A program made the translations under genes and the position numbers. Shown here piece by piece: positions 32,024-45,800 of a stretch of DNA of 64,000 nucleotides. How positions within the stretch are numbered: the first letter of the stretch is position 1; every line of letters begins with the position of its first letter. Source of the stretch: Apodospora peruviana (lineage: Eukaryota; Ascomycota; Sordariomycetes; Sordariales; Lasiosphaeriaceae); contig JAUEDM010000001.1 of NCBI GenBank assembly GCA_033439685.1, positions 3,844,001 through 3,908,000 on the forward strand, in the 5' to 3' direction. The notes below the pieces were generated by a model. The model was not told where the DNA came from, searched no databases, and saw nothing but the letters and a program-made list of their open reading frames with translations.

Positions 32024-34954
32024 AAGTTGTTGACTCTGGGTTTCACATTTGGGTGAGCTGAACCATGTTTCTTCTGAACGAGGAGGTGATTAAAGTACCA
32101 GTCAGACAGAGATGAACCGACTTTCTTTCCTTGATGATGGGGAGTGTTCATTCATTGCATCCTTTCTTGAGCCGAAATAATTAGCCACGATTGCTCCGTA
32201 GCTAGGTAGATAAGTTTATGGAGGGAGGGATCCAGTCGCAATGATGGCCGAGGCGGATGGATGGTACCGGCTATATTTCTCAGCTTCTCAGCGCAAAACT
32301 TGTAAAATCCAATGAATTTTAAAAGGCGCGTCGCTGTGAGTTGCAGACATGGATGATGGACTCTGGCGGCTTCGGGGGACATTACCCCAGGCGTCGATTC
32401 TCTCGCGGTCTCGGTCTTCGAAAGAGTCAGGCCGGGGACATTATTGTTAGCGCAGTCACTCTCTCACCCAGGAATATGAATGGAGAAGTGACCGAATGAG
32501 CTTGTAAAAGCTGAATAAGATGCTGGCTTACCTTAGAGCAAACATAATTTGCGGCTTCTCTCGGCCCAGTGCCCAAGTTTCGGCTGCTCTGTCTCTCGGG
32601 CAAGGCGGCTAGCATAACGTGTCTAACCGTTATCGGTCGGTCAGTCAGTCAAGCGTAGGTATCGACATCCGCTGTCTTAGCGAGGTCTGCCCCGAATCTC
32701 GGCTCATTCGTATTTTCTGGAGTCAAGATCGTCAGCCGCGTCGCATACCTAATAACCTTCACAACTATGTCTGACCTTGACGCCTCGACGACGCCCCCCA
32801 TTCTTATGGCACGACACAACTTGAACGAATGCTTGGTTTTGAAAATGAGCCATACATATCACTACCGCAAGCATCCATTTTCGCACTGGTTTCTGCGCTT
32901 TTCAGGCAATCGCTGCCATCGACGACGACGACGACTTGATTCCTCAGTCAGAACAACACGCGCGCACAAGTTGCTACTAGCTATGGCTTGCCTGGCTTGG
33001 GAAGGACTAGATCTAGCCGGCGCGCGACCCCCGTCGATAATTGGAACGAATATTGGCCGTCCGGTAACCTCCTGTAGAGCCTACGAGAGCCAAACCACCA
33101 CGTCTCTGGAGGCTGCGCGCGCCTCCTCAGCCGGCATCGCGACACTTAAGGCACGCGTATCGCGAGGCGGCCTGCCTGCTTCGGTCCCTTTTTTAGCCTT
33201 ATGAAATAGTTTCCCGACCGACCTCAACCTTCCGAACCATCCTTCAAAAGCGCTCCGAAGCGCTACGATCCTAGGGGTGTCGCAGTGTGGAACACTTTGG
33301 GCTGGAGATTGGAAGGCAGACGCGGAAACTCGGTGATTTAAAGGCTTGAAACGTATTCGTACATGCAGGGACCAGGCTCAGCTGATCCTCCTACGGCAAG
33401 CGGGGACAGCACCAAGCCAGCACTAGCATTTATCCAGGATGTTCCGCAGAGAAAGAGCGTTGTGGTTGTTCAGCCAGTGTATCCGTTGTCCGGCTGTTGT
33501 TCTGGGGAGATTGTCAACAACCGACCTCAAGCGGTCTGACTGGATTTTCGAATGCGGCGGTGGTAATGCCGGGCCGTCTGACTGGGGTTACCAGTATGGT
33601 ATGAGTGATAGGGGTACCCTGCAACCAGATTCTGTAAAGGGATTTTCATAACCGACTTTTCTCCTTTAGGCTAACATAAAAGGGAGTTGGCAGCACAACG
33701 GATACCGATAATCCACCGCCCTCTGGGCATGAGTTGGCTGTGTGGGCGGATTGTTTTTGGAGGATACGGTTTAGGAAACACCAAGGCGTATGACTGCCGG
33801 TGGAATTCATGTACGTATTCAGTCGTTAACCGCTAGCATGGACCCGTCTAGACACGTCAAGTACATACGGCCTTCGGTCATAGATGTTAAATACCAACAA
33901 CAACAGCAACAGCCGCAAGCATCCATTTTTGGATCGAAATCATCAAGAGGTGGGATACTCTTGGAGAGGATGGCTGCGAGGACCGAGAGGCATCAAGTCA
34001 GCTGATAGATGGAAAGTTTTCTTTTATTCGGTATTGATATACAAATCGATCTCTTCCAGGAATGCAAAGCAAATTGAAGCATTCTATACACTTTGACGTA
34101 TTTGAACGGAGGAATGCTGCACAGGGACTTAGAAAGAGAACTAAGCAAGCAAAGCAATTTCGAACAAGGCTACCAGTATATTTACTTCCAGTTAGTTGAT
34201 TTATTTCCCTCCTTGTATACCTTAGCTACCCAGGGTAAGGGATACTTGATGAATGGGTTGGAAAGATAATACTTGTCATCACAGACTTCAACTTACAACT
34301 GAAACTTGCTAGCCTCGCGCACCTCTTCAATAGCAGCGTACACTTGAACACAAACGATCTAGACACCTAAGGTTGGTGGAGTTATCACGCTAACCCTGAA
34401 ATACCAATTCAGACATTGCTCGGTAGCGAGTTGGAAGAAAATAATGTAATTATATTAAAAGGCAAAAGGTATCTCTTAGGACCGACCGGGTTAAAAGTAA
34501 GGAAACGCAAGTAAAAGCTCCAACTGAACTACGTCCGTCTCCCTCCGGCACCGCAAACTAACTAATTAACTGTATGGTATTTTCGACAAAGACTCAAGAC
34601 ACCGCAAACTCCCCTGCCTGAAACTGCGTCTGTCTGCTCCTCTGGACAGACATTATCCCCAGAAGGAGAAAGAGAAGATAAATACCCCCAAGCCATTCCT
34701 GTAAACCACACAAGTTCCGCAAGGTACACCAAGGCACCAGGTATATAGAAGAGAACAGTCGACAGCAACAGCAACCAACGCAACGCTTGTAATGTGTGTA
34801 CGAAACCCAGCTCCGAGTCCCGCACAACCCCTGAACCGAGGAGGAATCATCAGTCGTCTAGTTTGAGAATCTGCGCCATAAACACCCTGCTTAGGCATCC
34901 ATACAAATCAACCATCAAAAAAGGAAGAAAAAAGGACCGAATAACAAATCATCA
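32024..34954. other. 2.9-kb intergenic region, no gene seen
   Basis: No frame with protein character on either strand. AT-rich sequence near 34000-34500, downstream of the GPCR gene, looks like plain spacer. Confidence 0.5.
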
Positions 34955-36885
34955 TCATAGCGAGCCGCCTCTGATGACCCGCATCGTGCTCAGGCGGTGA
35001 CCGCCGCTGCCCATCATGAGAATCGGCTCGTCGGCGTCATCTATCACGCCACCACCCGGGGGCCGAAATCGGGTTCCGCCGAAGTGGTGGTGAGCTTGAT
35101 GCTGTCTCAGTTCCCGTTCGCGTTCACGGGCCGCCGCGCTCAACGCCGCCTTGGACGCCCGCCGTTTCGCGCCGCCCGGCAACCAACTGTCTCTAAAATC
35201 CTGCAGCTCCTCGATGAGCACCGACCACGTGGTGGCGCAGTATATGACGGCGTTCCACACGCCCTGGAGCGGGAGCACGATTGCGCTCGCGAGGTTGAGC
35301 GCGTAGCTCGTCCGCGTCGGGTATATGACGGCGTGCACGCGGTTGATGCTGCTCGGGGTCCACGTGACCAGAACCGAGACGGCGAAGACGAACGAGGTGC
35401 GCAGGTAGGCAAGCTTGACCGGGTCGAGGTTGCGCAGCTTGTACCGGAACTTGCGGAAGGGCCGTCGGAAGACGCCGCAGAACATGCGCTTTTCCTTCTC
35501 CTTATTGCGCGCCTTGGCGGATGAGATGCTCGAGATGGTTGTGAACGGGAGGCTGGTCGCGCCGGTGGCCGAAGTCGGCGAGATTGCGAGGACTTCTTCT
35601 GAGTGGGACGTCCAGGGACACGGCCCGTGCATGTGTGCACCCGATGATTGTGACGTCGACGTTCCCGCTGCCGCCGTTGGTAACACCGGTGCGATGGACG
35701 GGGCGGGTGTTGGAGGTGGAGTCTGGCTGTCGGAGCACTCAGCAGTCACTTGAACTTCCGTCGTCACCGTGCCGTACGAGCCTGGCTGGCCGGCTAGACT
35801 CTAGAGCAATAAAATGATAAACGTCAGCAAGAGAAGAAAGAGCGTGTGTGGATGTGGGTGTCTGGGGACCACGTATGACTAAGGTGACGTATGATGGAGT
35901 CTGTGAAACGGAGACGGTGGTACACGAAGATACCTAGGTACCAGGTAGATTGGGGGGGGGGGGGGGGGGGGCAAGTGTGCTCAGGGCAGATTTGAGGCCT
36001 ACCTTCTCTGCCGACTCCCTAATATCGGAGCCGGAGCCGGCGTCCTTTGCTTGGGTGCTCAACGTCAAATTGCGCAGCTGGTTGCGCTGGTGAAACACAT
36101 GAAACCCGACAGCCACGTAAATAACACCAGACAGTAGGATACAAGCCCAAATTGGTAGGTAGTAGGAGAAGATCCGAAGGGAGTTGAAGGAATCGCCGAT
36201 CCAACACCAAAGCTGTGTGGCGAAACACGCAGTTAGCATCATCTTTGTACTCCGGGATCGAGTGGCGTGGGCTGAGAATGTCTGCCTGCACACTTGAAAA
36301 AGGCCAGTACTCACTGTAGCGTTGCCGTATATCTGGGCATTGTTTGGAGAATAGAACAGGCAAATGAAAGCCGGAATAGCTGGAAGCCCAAAACAGACTA
36401 GACAGTAAGCCCAAAGGTAGTCTCGAAAAAGAATCGGGTTGGCGGCCAAGAAGAACACCATGTAAACATTCGCAGCCATGGCAAACGACCACCAAGGGTC
36501 AGACTGCATGAACCTAAGTTGGACGTCAAATATTAGCCATTGGTTACCGCGCCTTCTTGCAAGGAAGTTGCGTCAGCAAAACTCACAGCTCGAGTAGAAA
36601 TGCCTGGGTACGGCACAGCGCCGAGTGATCTCCGGCCGCGATGCCGGCGTACCCGATGATACATGCGATACTGGCGCCGACATTTGCTATTGAGGCAAAT
36701 AGGATAAAGGTGTTCGGGACCGTCCGTAGCCGCTTGAAGAGCGCATAGGTGATGAAGATCAGAAAGACGCCCACCAGGCTGAAGGAGGCGTTGACCCTCT
36801 CCACTTTCTGGATGGTGTCGCGCTGAGAGTCGGTAAGATTCATGTAGCCGCTTACTCCAGGTTGAATGTTGAGTATATTCTTCAT
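34955..36885 (-). CDS. Seven-transmembrane cAMP-receptor-like GPCR (class V)
   Basis: Four exons on the minus strand: 36885-36587, 36513-36315, 36212-36003 and 35800-34955; 517 residues. Family: fungal relatives of Dictyostelium cAMP receptors (CRL type, such as GprH or GPR-1 to -3), surface receptors for nutrient or developmental cues. Helices visible: VGVFLIFITYALF; ILFASIANVGASIACIIGYA; DPWWSFAMAANVYMVFF; WAYCLVCFGLPAIPAFICLF; LPIWACILLSGVIYVAVGF; and, after a long Ser/Thr/Pro-rich third intracellular loop, LRTSFVFAVSVLVTWTP and LNLASAIVLPLQGVWNAVIY. The cysteine in HSALCRTQAF and the DPWWSFAM segment are family features. The C-terminal tail is basic and His/Gly-rich. Intron 3 (202 bp) carries a C20 run on the sense strand. 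The start is the first ATG of the frame. Confidence 0.92.
35952..35971. repeat. G20 homopolymer within a GPCR intron
   Basis: Twenty G on the plus strand, so C20 in the pre-mRNA of the GPCR, about 30 nt downstream of the intron 3 donor. Confidence 0.95.
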
Positions 36886-39800
36886 GGTGGGGAAGGAAGG
36901 ATATGAGGCAGAGGAAAGGAGGTTATAAGAGTTAAGAAACAAGCATGTGTCAATTAGCGGGGACTGGGTCAGTCAACCCCGGAAAAGGGTGGTCGAGTCG
37001 GGCTATTGGGTTGGATCAACGTGGCTTTCCTGAGCGTGATCACCGGTATGGGCGTGGTGTCGAAGGACCCGCGGGATTGGGTATTGGTGGACTTGGTGTG
37101 ATGGAGTGGTGTCCTTGTTGCGGCTGCCAGTGACTAAGGTAGACAAGAGACCAAGGCAGAGAACGAGCAACGGTTGGTCCCACTCCCAAAACACCAGTCG
37201 TCAACGATGGACGAACGGCAAAGGCGTCGGCAATGCGCCAATATTTTGCCGTCGCAGGGTGATTTGCTGGTAGTGGTATGTTTGCCTTACAGCTCGTGTC
37301 TGCGTGGGGTTTGGCGGCGTCGAGGATCAAGCCATTGAGAGCCCAGATCTACGAAGAAGAGCGCAGATAGTCTATGCACGGAAGTGGAAAAAATCCGAGG
37401 AGGAGAAAAAAAAACGGTGCTTTCGAAAAGACAGTTCGTCTGGGGGGGGGGGCTTTTGGCTAGGAGCGGGAGCGAGACGATTCGATTCGTCCGAACGGCA
37501 GCCCAGAGCAGCCACACGCTTGGGAACTCGAAGCACGCAAACCCACAGATCGAGGATACCTAGGTAGGTAGGTTTGTATGGGTATGGGTAGCTGTATGGC
37601 TTGGCTGCCTGAGTGGCTGGACTAAGATGTCAACACGAGGACGACCTGGAACGAGCCGTTGACCGTGAAGGAGGTTTGTGCTGGGGTATCAAAACAGCTG
37701 AACGCCACACCGGCCGAGACAAAACTGGGTCCCTTCGATCCCGTGGTAAGAAAAGTTTGTAAGTGACCCCGCCAACGTATGTCGAGGACTTCATCCGATG
37801 TCGAAAGGTGTTTTCCCGCAAGAGCCTCTGGAAGGACAGTATAGCTAAGGTAGGTACTGTGAGGGTAGTAAAGGGGGGCTCGCGTCAACCCCGTCTCTCC
37901 TGCAGTCACCCTCGAGCTGGAGCTGGGCTTCCGGACGCTCACCATGCCGTCCGTGTCTGGCTGTGTCCGGGCTAGTTCTGCCAGAAAGTCGGATTCAAAG
38001 CAAATTATCTGTGTCACGCAGCATCCAGAGCTCGACGGCTTGATTGGACAGACGCGGGAGTCGACAGGTTCACAACAGGTCGACCCTCATCTCAGCTACA
38101 AATTGATTCAGCAAGTGTTCCAGCTGTCGATGCCGTCCGAGTCGCCATGTCAGATCGGGAGGGGCAGGTAGGTAGCTGATAGCTGATGCCGCAAAAAGAA
38201 ACTTGAAGCAAGTAGGTATCAACTCATGTAGATTGCTTTCTTAAGGAGTTGTTTGCTAGGTTTCAATGTCATGTGTGTTATCAGGCGTTGTGCTGTTTGG
38301 TGGCCAATAAAGGATGAGGGTAACGCGACGGAGAACAATTTGCGATGAGGAGAAAATCAGCAAACATTGAATTCAGCCATCCTCGTCATGAACGGCATTT
38401 CCAAGACAGGAAGTGGGAAGTCGCAGCCCCGCCAAGCCGTCCAGGGCACTTCTTCAAGGCGTCGAGGTCGCAGACGTTGTTTCCCCCTGAGTCTGACCAA
38501 GACGGGCTGATTCCCTGAGGTCAATGGTGAAGAATTGGCCTTAGCTCCCGTCAGGTACATGTACCTGCGGACCATGAAGCGGAAAATAGAAACAATAATC
38601 ACTAGCACCACCGGGCTTGCACCAGCCCTCAAAGAAAACATAGAACCGTACCGGGAAGGGGGGGACAGAACAGGGACATTCGCTCCGATTTCTATCTCTC
38701 CCCGCCTCCTCAGTCCGTCCTCCAAGGTGCAACCCGGTCGGCATTGTACTTGTCCTTCCCAAGGTCCAAAAGGTTGCGGCTAGCTGCGTCCACACGTATG
38801 CGGGCAACGGCCGTCGTGAGATGGCGCCATTGGTTGATTTGTTTAGAAAGAGCTTGTCGTCAAGCTTTGTGGCACCCACGTGCAGGGCGCCACACAACCG
38901 GTCGAATAGCGATTGTTTATCTTGGCTTCTCCCTCCCCTTTGAAAGGCGAGTTCCCGGCTTGGCCCTTTCTTCTCTTTTCCTAGGTCCGTACAGTACCGT
39001 TCCGGTGCCCGGTGCCCCTCCGCGTGCCAGCTCATCATTGTGGCAACCTACTCCCTTCTCTCAAGTCTCTCTGAGTTCTGAACATGGTACTAGTAATGTT
39101 CACATTATGTCCTGTCCGTCGCCTTCGTCCCGCGCACACATGCAATACGATTTCAGCTTCCAGGTTTGGGAACTAGGGCTGGGAATGGCATGGTTAGATT
39201 GCAATTGGCGTCATCGTCACCCTGAGCCTTGCTGCGTTGTCCATCTTTTCATGTTGTGCGCCCGTCAATCGCACGGCCGCGTAAAATCTTCGGAGGAACT
39301 TGAAAGTGGATAATGTCTCACCTCGTCTGCCGACCAATGAACGTGAACCCCCTGCAGTAGTTCGAGGGTCAGGACAGGATAGGTCTTGTTTGGATGTGTG
39401 CGCTGTGCGAGCACGGGCATCTGACACTTGATGGCCGCCGCCGCCAGCGCAATGTATGTTGGACATCGAGATACGAATACCTACCTACCTTGCGTTGTGC
39501 TGTGCGGATTATTGTACCTGCATTAGACTAGACTGTGGGTGCTACTACTGCGTAATACAACGACAAGGTTGTTTGCAAGTAAGCTTGATATGTAAAACAC
39601 CTTATACTAGGTACGTAATGACTGGGCCATGAGTCTAACTCGGGTCTTGAAAATATTCGATATCAACTCAGATGTCTGGTAATGTTGACAAGCCACATAT
39701 GCAGGCTTGTTTGTCTCCCAAAGGGGCTGACTTGCTTGCTTGATTTCCTTGACGTGGCTGAGACATTGTGGTCGACTGGCAAAAGAAGCTAAAAACAAAC

Positions 39801-40453
39801 ACGATGGTCAGCCTAGTAAGGTAGGTAGGTAGGTAGGTAGGTACCTTAGGTATACATGCATACTGTCGGTGATATGTGACAAATCGACAGTTAATACTCA
39901 GCCCAAGCCGCACTTAACAATGATATTCTGCAAACCTGGCATAGAACCTTGTTGGCAACTGGGTTGTCTAATGCTGCAATGCAGGGGTACTCATCATCAG
40001 ATAATTTCAGAGCCTGGTAGACGACCTGATGCAATCCGGGATAGGATCATAGATAGCTAGGTAATCATCACCATGACGAACGTGGTGAGAGATATTAAAG
40101 CAGGGGCTTCTTTGAATTTCCCTCACATGATGGTAGTTTGACATCTCCAAGCCCTAAACCTCATACTACTTGGGCATCTAATCAATCAACGGCAAGCTGC
40201 CAAATCACAAGGTCTCGGCCCCCCCCCTGGTTGTGGCTCAGCCCGAGACTATTTTCACCATCAGATATATTGCTGTGTTTCACGCCCTAGGTCTAAGCCG
40301 TGAGCTTGTCCATCTCGCTGAGAAACCCGGTACCTGGACTCGAAATTTGGCGAGGGACGAGACAGTTCATAGATCAGAATATCGATGGAGGCGACCAATT
40401 CTATGAATTATAAGATATTTTTCCAACTATTTATCCTGCTGAGCTGTGTTCTA
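36886..40453. other. 3.6-kb intergenic region, no gene seen
   Basis: Contains a G11 run near 37441, ACCTAGGT clusters (37558-37573, 38166, 39480), a six-copy GGTA repeat and many short frames without protein character on either strand. Confidence 0.5.
39820..39843. repeat. (GGTA)6 microsatellite
   Basis: Six perfect GGTA units; it belongs to the dispersed ACCT/AGGT motif family of this window. Confidence 0.95.
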
Positions 40454-42827
40454 TTATCTACTATAAACCCCATCAATAGTATAATCTTTCTTCGGCCCCT
40501 TAACCGTATACGAAAGCCTCCACTCCAGTAAACTGACACCCTCGAAGTGGAAAAGGTAGTTGACATCATAAAAATCATCAATGCACAGGTGTCCCGCCGT
40601 CGCCTGCCACCCGTCCTCCTGTTTCTGATCCGGAACCTTGAACTCGACATTATGAAACAGGTAGTCGGCTTTCGTCTGGTCGTCCGTCTTGGCAAACCAC
40701 ACGCTCAGTCTGTCTTTGGGCTCGTTGTACCGCCATACATATCGCCTCGTGGCCCGAAAAGTGAACCCGGTGGATGCCTTGAAGTCACCCTCCTCGATGT
40801 ATAGGTACTCCAGACCGCGGTCGCTATCGTCATCGTTATTAAACTCGGATTCGCGTCCGTCTTTGGTTCCTTCCCTGAGCAGGAACTTTGCTATTCCGCT
40901 AAAGTGTCCGCTTGGGTGGCTGGGCAACTTGCTGACCAGGTCCCGCTCGAGCTTCCACTCGCCGAGGAACGACCTGAAAACTGCCCTAGCGATGAATTTG
41001 CCTGCAGTCAAACCATTCCAGGCGGCATCTTCCGTCTGTTTGAGGGATTTGGTGATTTCTGCCTGTTGAATTTCGTTGGGAGCCTCTGGTGGATACCGGG
41101 CAGGGGTTAGTATGTCCATCCCTTTGCCCGCTGGCGGTAACATTGGCATGGCCCCAAGAGGCGGCGAGCGCTCGAGGCCCAGGGCGGTGGCAAACTCTTT
41201 CATGAGCCAGGGGTAATCACCCATGGGGAACTGGGAGGCGCGAGGGTCGGAGCGGAGTGCAATGGTCCTCTGGATAGAAGTATCCTCGGCAAGGGCCGAT
41301 GCCATGGCGGGGGGCAGCGAAGGCGAGGATGGCCCACCGGCATTCCATAGGGCTGCTATAAATCGAGCTTGCATCTCCATCACTCCCCAATATGGGGATC
41401 GGTAGAAGCCGACGAAACCCAGATTCGGGACATCGGGGTGGTGAGTACCGTGGAAGGCTAAGGCAACCGTATTGTTCAAATCGGAAGATTGTAAGGATAG
41501 TGTCTCACGGATTGAACGAGGCAGAAAGGAGATGGACGAGGCTGCCTCGAAACCAGTCGCTAGCACCACGGCTGCGATATCGCTAATCTGCGGCTCACTT
41601 CGTGGTGATATCGTAGCGTCATGGCCGGACAGAGACTCGAGCTTCCCATGGGAGACAGAAATGAGACCGGAGCGGACGAACTCCATGTAATTGTCACTGA
41701 CGGCAAGGTAAGGCGGCTCATCAGTATCCTTGCTTGTGACTCTAACCGCAGGCGCGAATATCGACTGATCAGTTCCCAGAACAGTTTGGTAGATAGCATG
41801 AAGATTCCTTGCCGCATCCACAGTGACATGCCCCTGCGTATTTGTCAGGGGATGGGGACGGTTCGCGAGGTTATACGACGACAGGTCCGATGGGATGAAG
41901 GGAGGAGCTGACGAGGTAGGCTGCAGAATATCGCTACTCTTAGAAATGATTGAACTTGCTTGGGACTGTCATTCGGGTGGGTACTCACCTTGGGTGAGGT
42001 GTACAGGGGGAAGACCCAAACTGGTCTCTGTGTCAGGTGGTGTACAGAGTACTTGTCGGGATTCGGTATCGGACTTGGGCCGGGAGAATGCATGGCAGAT
42101 GACAGGTGGGAAGCGATGGTGCCGGCAACCTCGACTCCCGACATCTGCCCCCCGACAACCATCATCTTACCCCCATTTCTGTTTGTGCTGCCGACCAAGC
42201 TGGCGAGATCTCGATACTGGCTGCTGTGAATGACGGGGACTTGGGTACGCGCTGAGGCCAGTGCTGTGGGAATGACAGGTTTGCCGAAGAAGCCCGAGGC
42301 AATCAGAAGATAGTCGAATGTGTGCTCCTCCAAGTCACCATCATGGGTGACGGACTCCACCTGCCATCCTGCTGCCGAGCTGTCGGCTAGAGGTTCGGCT
42401 TTCGCGATACGCCTCCCGAGTCTCAGCTTCGCGCCCTTGCAGTATCGGTGGAGAAAGCGGTCAAGATAGCGACCGACTTGCCAAGCACGCGGGAACTCGG
42501 GATCAGAGTCCTCCCAGGCCAAATCGCTGAACTGAACTGTATGTTTGCTCTGGTTTGCGATCATGTGGGGATGAACTAGACCAACGCCATCATCTTTTGT
42601 CGAGGGCCAAAGTCCACCAATGCGGGTTTGGGCATCGAAGATGGTGACATCAAAGGTGCCCTCAGGCGAATCGTGAAGGAAGGACTTGGCCGCCACAAGG
42701 CCAGACGGTCCGGCGCCTAGGCCGCATTAGGGAGTGCCTGCAGGTGAAAAGGAGAAACAGAAGAAAATGAAGCCGGATGGCGGCAGAGGCAGGTCAACGC
42801 ACCGACAATGCACACCGTCTTGGGCAT
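40454..42827 (-). CDS. Flavin monooxygenase fused to a C-terminal DUF6314-like domain
   Basis: Exons 42827-42803, 42716-41989 and 41920-40454 on the minus strand; 739 residues. The first about 560 residues are an FMO-type FAD/NADPH oxygenase: FAD-binding VCIVGAGPSGLVAAK (residues 4-18, split by intron 1), IGGLWP, a second dinucleotide motif VVGGQMSGVEVAG and the ATGFE segment. The last about 170 residues (from GEWKLERDL, with FSGIAKFLLRE, YLYIEEGDF, RRYVWRY and HLCIDDFYDVNYLFHFEG) form a separate beta-rich domain of the DUF6314 kind. The tandem arrangement is known in ascomycetes; its substrate is not known to me. No second biosynthetic gene is adjacent, so no pathway can be assigned. Exon 1 is only 25 nt. 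Confidence 0.9.
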
Positions 42828-45800
42828 GGCGGTGAGCGATGGGGCTGCGTGAGAAATAAAGGCGACGCCTCGTTGAGGTTGAGGTTGGGCCCGAAGCCGG
42901 AATCGGACCGCGCTGAATGATCGGGGCCAAGGCACGGCGGGCAACGGAAGACGACCAAAACCCGGCTTGGGCGGACTGCGGGTCCCGGAGGTGCTCAATG
43001 AGCCAATTGGCTTCAAATCGTGTCCTTGAAGAATTGAAGGCGGTGCTGGTTAGGCAATCGGTAATCGGCAATGAGGTGGTGTCTTGGAATGACGAGCTAA
43101 TGCTGCATTTCACTTTTCTTTCCGAGTCGAATTGTTTTGTCGGATGTTCGGATGACGGAATTTGGCTTTTGCTGGTCGCTGCTGATGCGCCGGGACCGAT
43201 TCAAGACCCGGCCCGTGCACCCACCGGGCACACTGGAGTGAGTGGAGTTCACTTCACTTGATGCTGGATAACCAGAGAGTTACGTAATCAGAGGAAAGCC
43301 AAGCATTGGCCAATCCAAATTCAGGCTTGGCTTGAATCGCGTCCTTTGCAAACCAAGTCGCCAGCCGACAAACAAATGCAAAGCAACCGTTCCTTGCTGG
43401 ACCAGTGGACTTGAGGTCCATGGAAGATTCGGCGCATTGCTTGCTTTTCGTACGATCCAATCATCGAAAGCATCATTTTTTACACTTTCTACACAAACAA
43501 TGGAACAGACGGTAGTGCGCTGTCAGGCACAATCCCATCCCATGGCCATTCGGATGAAGCCCGAGCCCAAACCAACCTGGCGCATGCAAGCAAACACATG
43601 CAAGCAAACACATGCAAGCAACCCTCATTCTCGTGATCAAGGATGCTTTCTTTCAGAACACGTACACTCTACCTTGGCTACCACATTCATCTCTTCCCAT
43701 CGAGAGACAAGACCGGGGGCTGACCTCACCCGATAGGCCACAGCCTTTGGCTTCCAGTTCGAAAAGGGAAATGGAGCGGTGAAGTCACCCGAAATGCAGC
43801 CTTGCAGCCCGCTTGCCTGGGTGCATACGCTATCGGGGCATTTCATGTCGTCCTCCAGATGCTGACCCGGGATACGGCAGGTCTCCTAGGCCCAATGGCA
43901 GAATTCTCCTAATTGCTTCCCCAGCAGGCGGAATTGCACAGCGCCCACTCGTCGACAAGTCTGAGATCTACCAATACTTCGGTGTACACACACGTGGCCG
44001 GTGTGCATGTTCTGCGCCCGAGCCGAAGTCCGGTGCCAGATCTATTGCCAGCTTGTCCTCTTCCTGCTCTCATCGACACAACAACAGTAATGTGCAAGCA
44101 GCTTGAGCATCTCCGGGCATACGGCCTCGGCCAATGCATGCACAGATTCTAGAGTCGCCCCGGAACGGCCTTGCTTGGCATCTTGGCAACATCATCTTTC
44201 CGTCCGAAGCCGGTACTACACACCATGGAATTACTCGACATCACACTATCGCAATCGCAGTCGATAAAAATATCACCAGCCGGAATCCCCACAACCCATA
44301 CTCCGAGACCCATCGCTTGTCCCGTGCTTCTCGGTGCCCTGAACTTTCAAGCCTGCTTTCACCAGTCCATCTCGCAAGTTGTTTGTTTAATCTTCTCCTG
44401 AAAGCATCTTCCACACTTGTCCGCTTGAGATTCGATGCTGGAAGAAAAGGCACGGACTCTATGAGATTCTTCAGGGCTCGTTGGTCATGCAAGGGTGAGG
44501 CAGTCAGGACTAAAGACGCCGGGTGCGAAGGATACCCGCAGCACGCTGGTGACACCATCCCACTCAAACCCCGCTGGACGTCCTTTGGCAGTCGCCAACA
44601 AGTGCCTCAGTTCGTCGCCACAGAGCACACATCTCGCACAACCTTCCCAGCACGTGGACCGCAAGCAGTCTTACCGGGTGCTTGCCTAGAGGCTGTCGTG
44701 GCAGTTGAACGGTTGCCAGGGAGAATGTCCACATTTCTTGTACTCGGCCTATGTGGTCGTGAGGTCTCATCTGGAAAGCAAGCCGTGATCCGCTCTGGTT
44801 CGTGATGCTTGACACCACGCTGCCTGTCACCATAACACTCATCTCCTTCTTTCAGGGCAGAGAATTGCCTTGACGGTCAGCAATATTGATGAAAGCATTC
44901 AGCCGGCCCCGATGCCGTGTTCTCGGACACCCAACTCTTCGTGGGCCCAGATGTGGTCGGGAGCTTTACTCTGATCGATCCAACTTTGCCAAGGTCAAGC
45001 TTTACCAAGAGTAGCGATTCTCGTCCGAGCGATGAACAGACTGAAGATGGGAAAAGGCTCCTTGGCATCGACTACCTGGATTGTCAACCCCCTTTTCTTG
45101 GCTTCATCCGAGTCGTCTCTACCTTCCCGTCGGAAAGATAGGCCTTCAGCACCCGTTGTGCTGGCCGAAAGTGCAGCGTAATGAGCCGTTGTTAGTTGCT
45201 TCCGGACCACGGACCACATGGTCTTGCACTCGGCGCATCCCAAGCCGGCAAGATCTCACGACCTGGCAGAGTGACCGACTCATCGTTCTCCTCATATGTC
45301 CACTTCGGCCTCAGTGTCCCCATCGCTGCCAGGGCTTATAGCAGTATCTTAAGGCCGTGTAAAGGCCGTAATAGCCAAACAGTCTTCAACCAGTGAGCGC
45401 CAGATTACGTGGCACAATGCTCCAGTTCGCCATTGGAAGTCTAAGACACCATGACGCCAAATTGCGATCATAGTTTTATTTGTTTTTCTCAGAGTTCCTC
45501 CATATGACATGCACCTATTCCCTGCATATGTCCCGGAAAACAGATTTTCCTCGACCCTAGGAGATTGTCCTTCCGTCGGGCACATCGCCGGGACTATGGC
45601 ACGAGACAGAGTGAGACACCCACCTCTGACGGTCCAGACAGTTACACGAGCCAGTTCTCAACCCTGCTCAGTCACTATTTGACGCAGCTGGTGGCCATGT
45701 TCCAGCGATTCTAGAAATATTTGCCTGCCCTAGCTCCCAGAAAGGAGCTAGCTCTGTGATCCCGTGGCCAAAGCTTCCATCAGAACCCTGGGGATTGAAG

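Noticed and set aside
44134..44805. 223-codon plus-strand frame in the gene-poor region
   Set aside because: No domain, no membrane or signal segment, no credible promoter, biased mixture of Arg/Ser/His; probably chance, though transcript data could change this.
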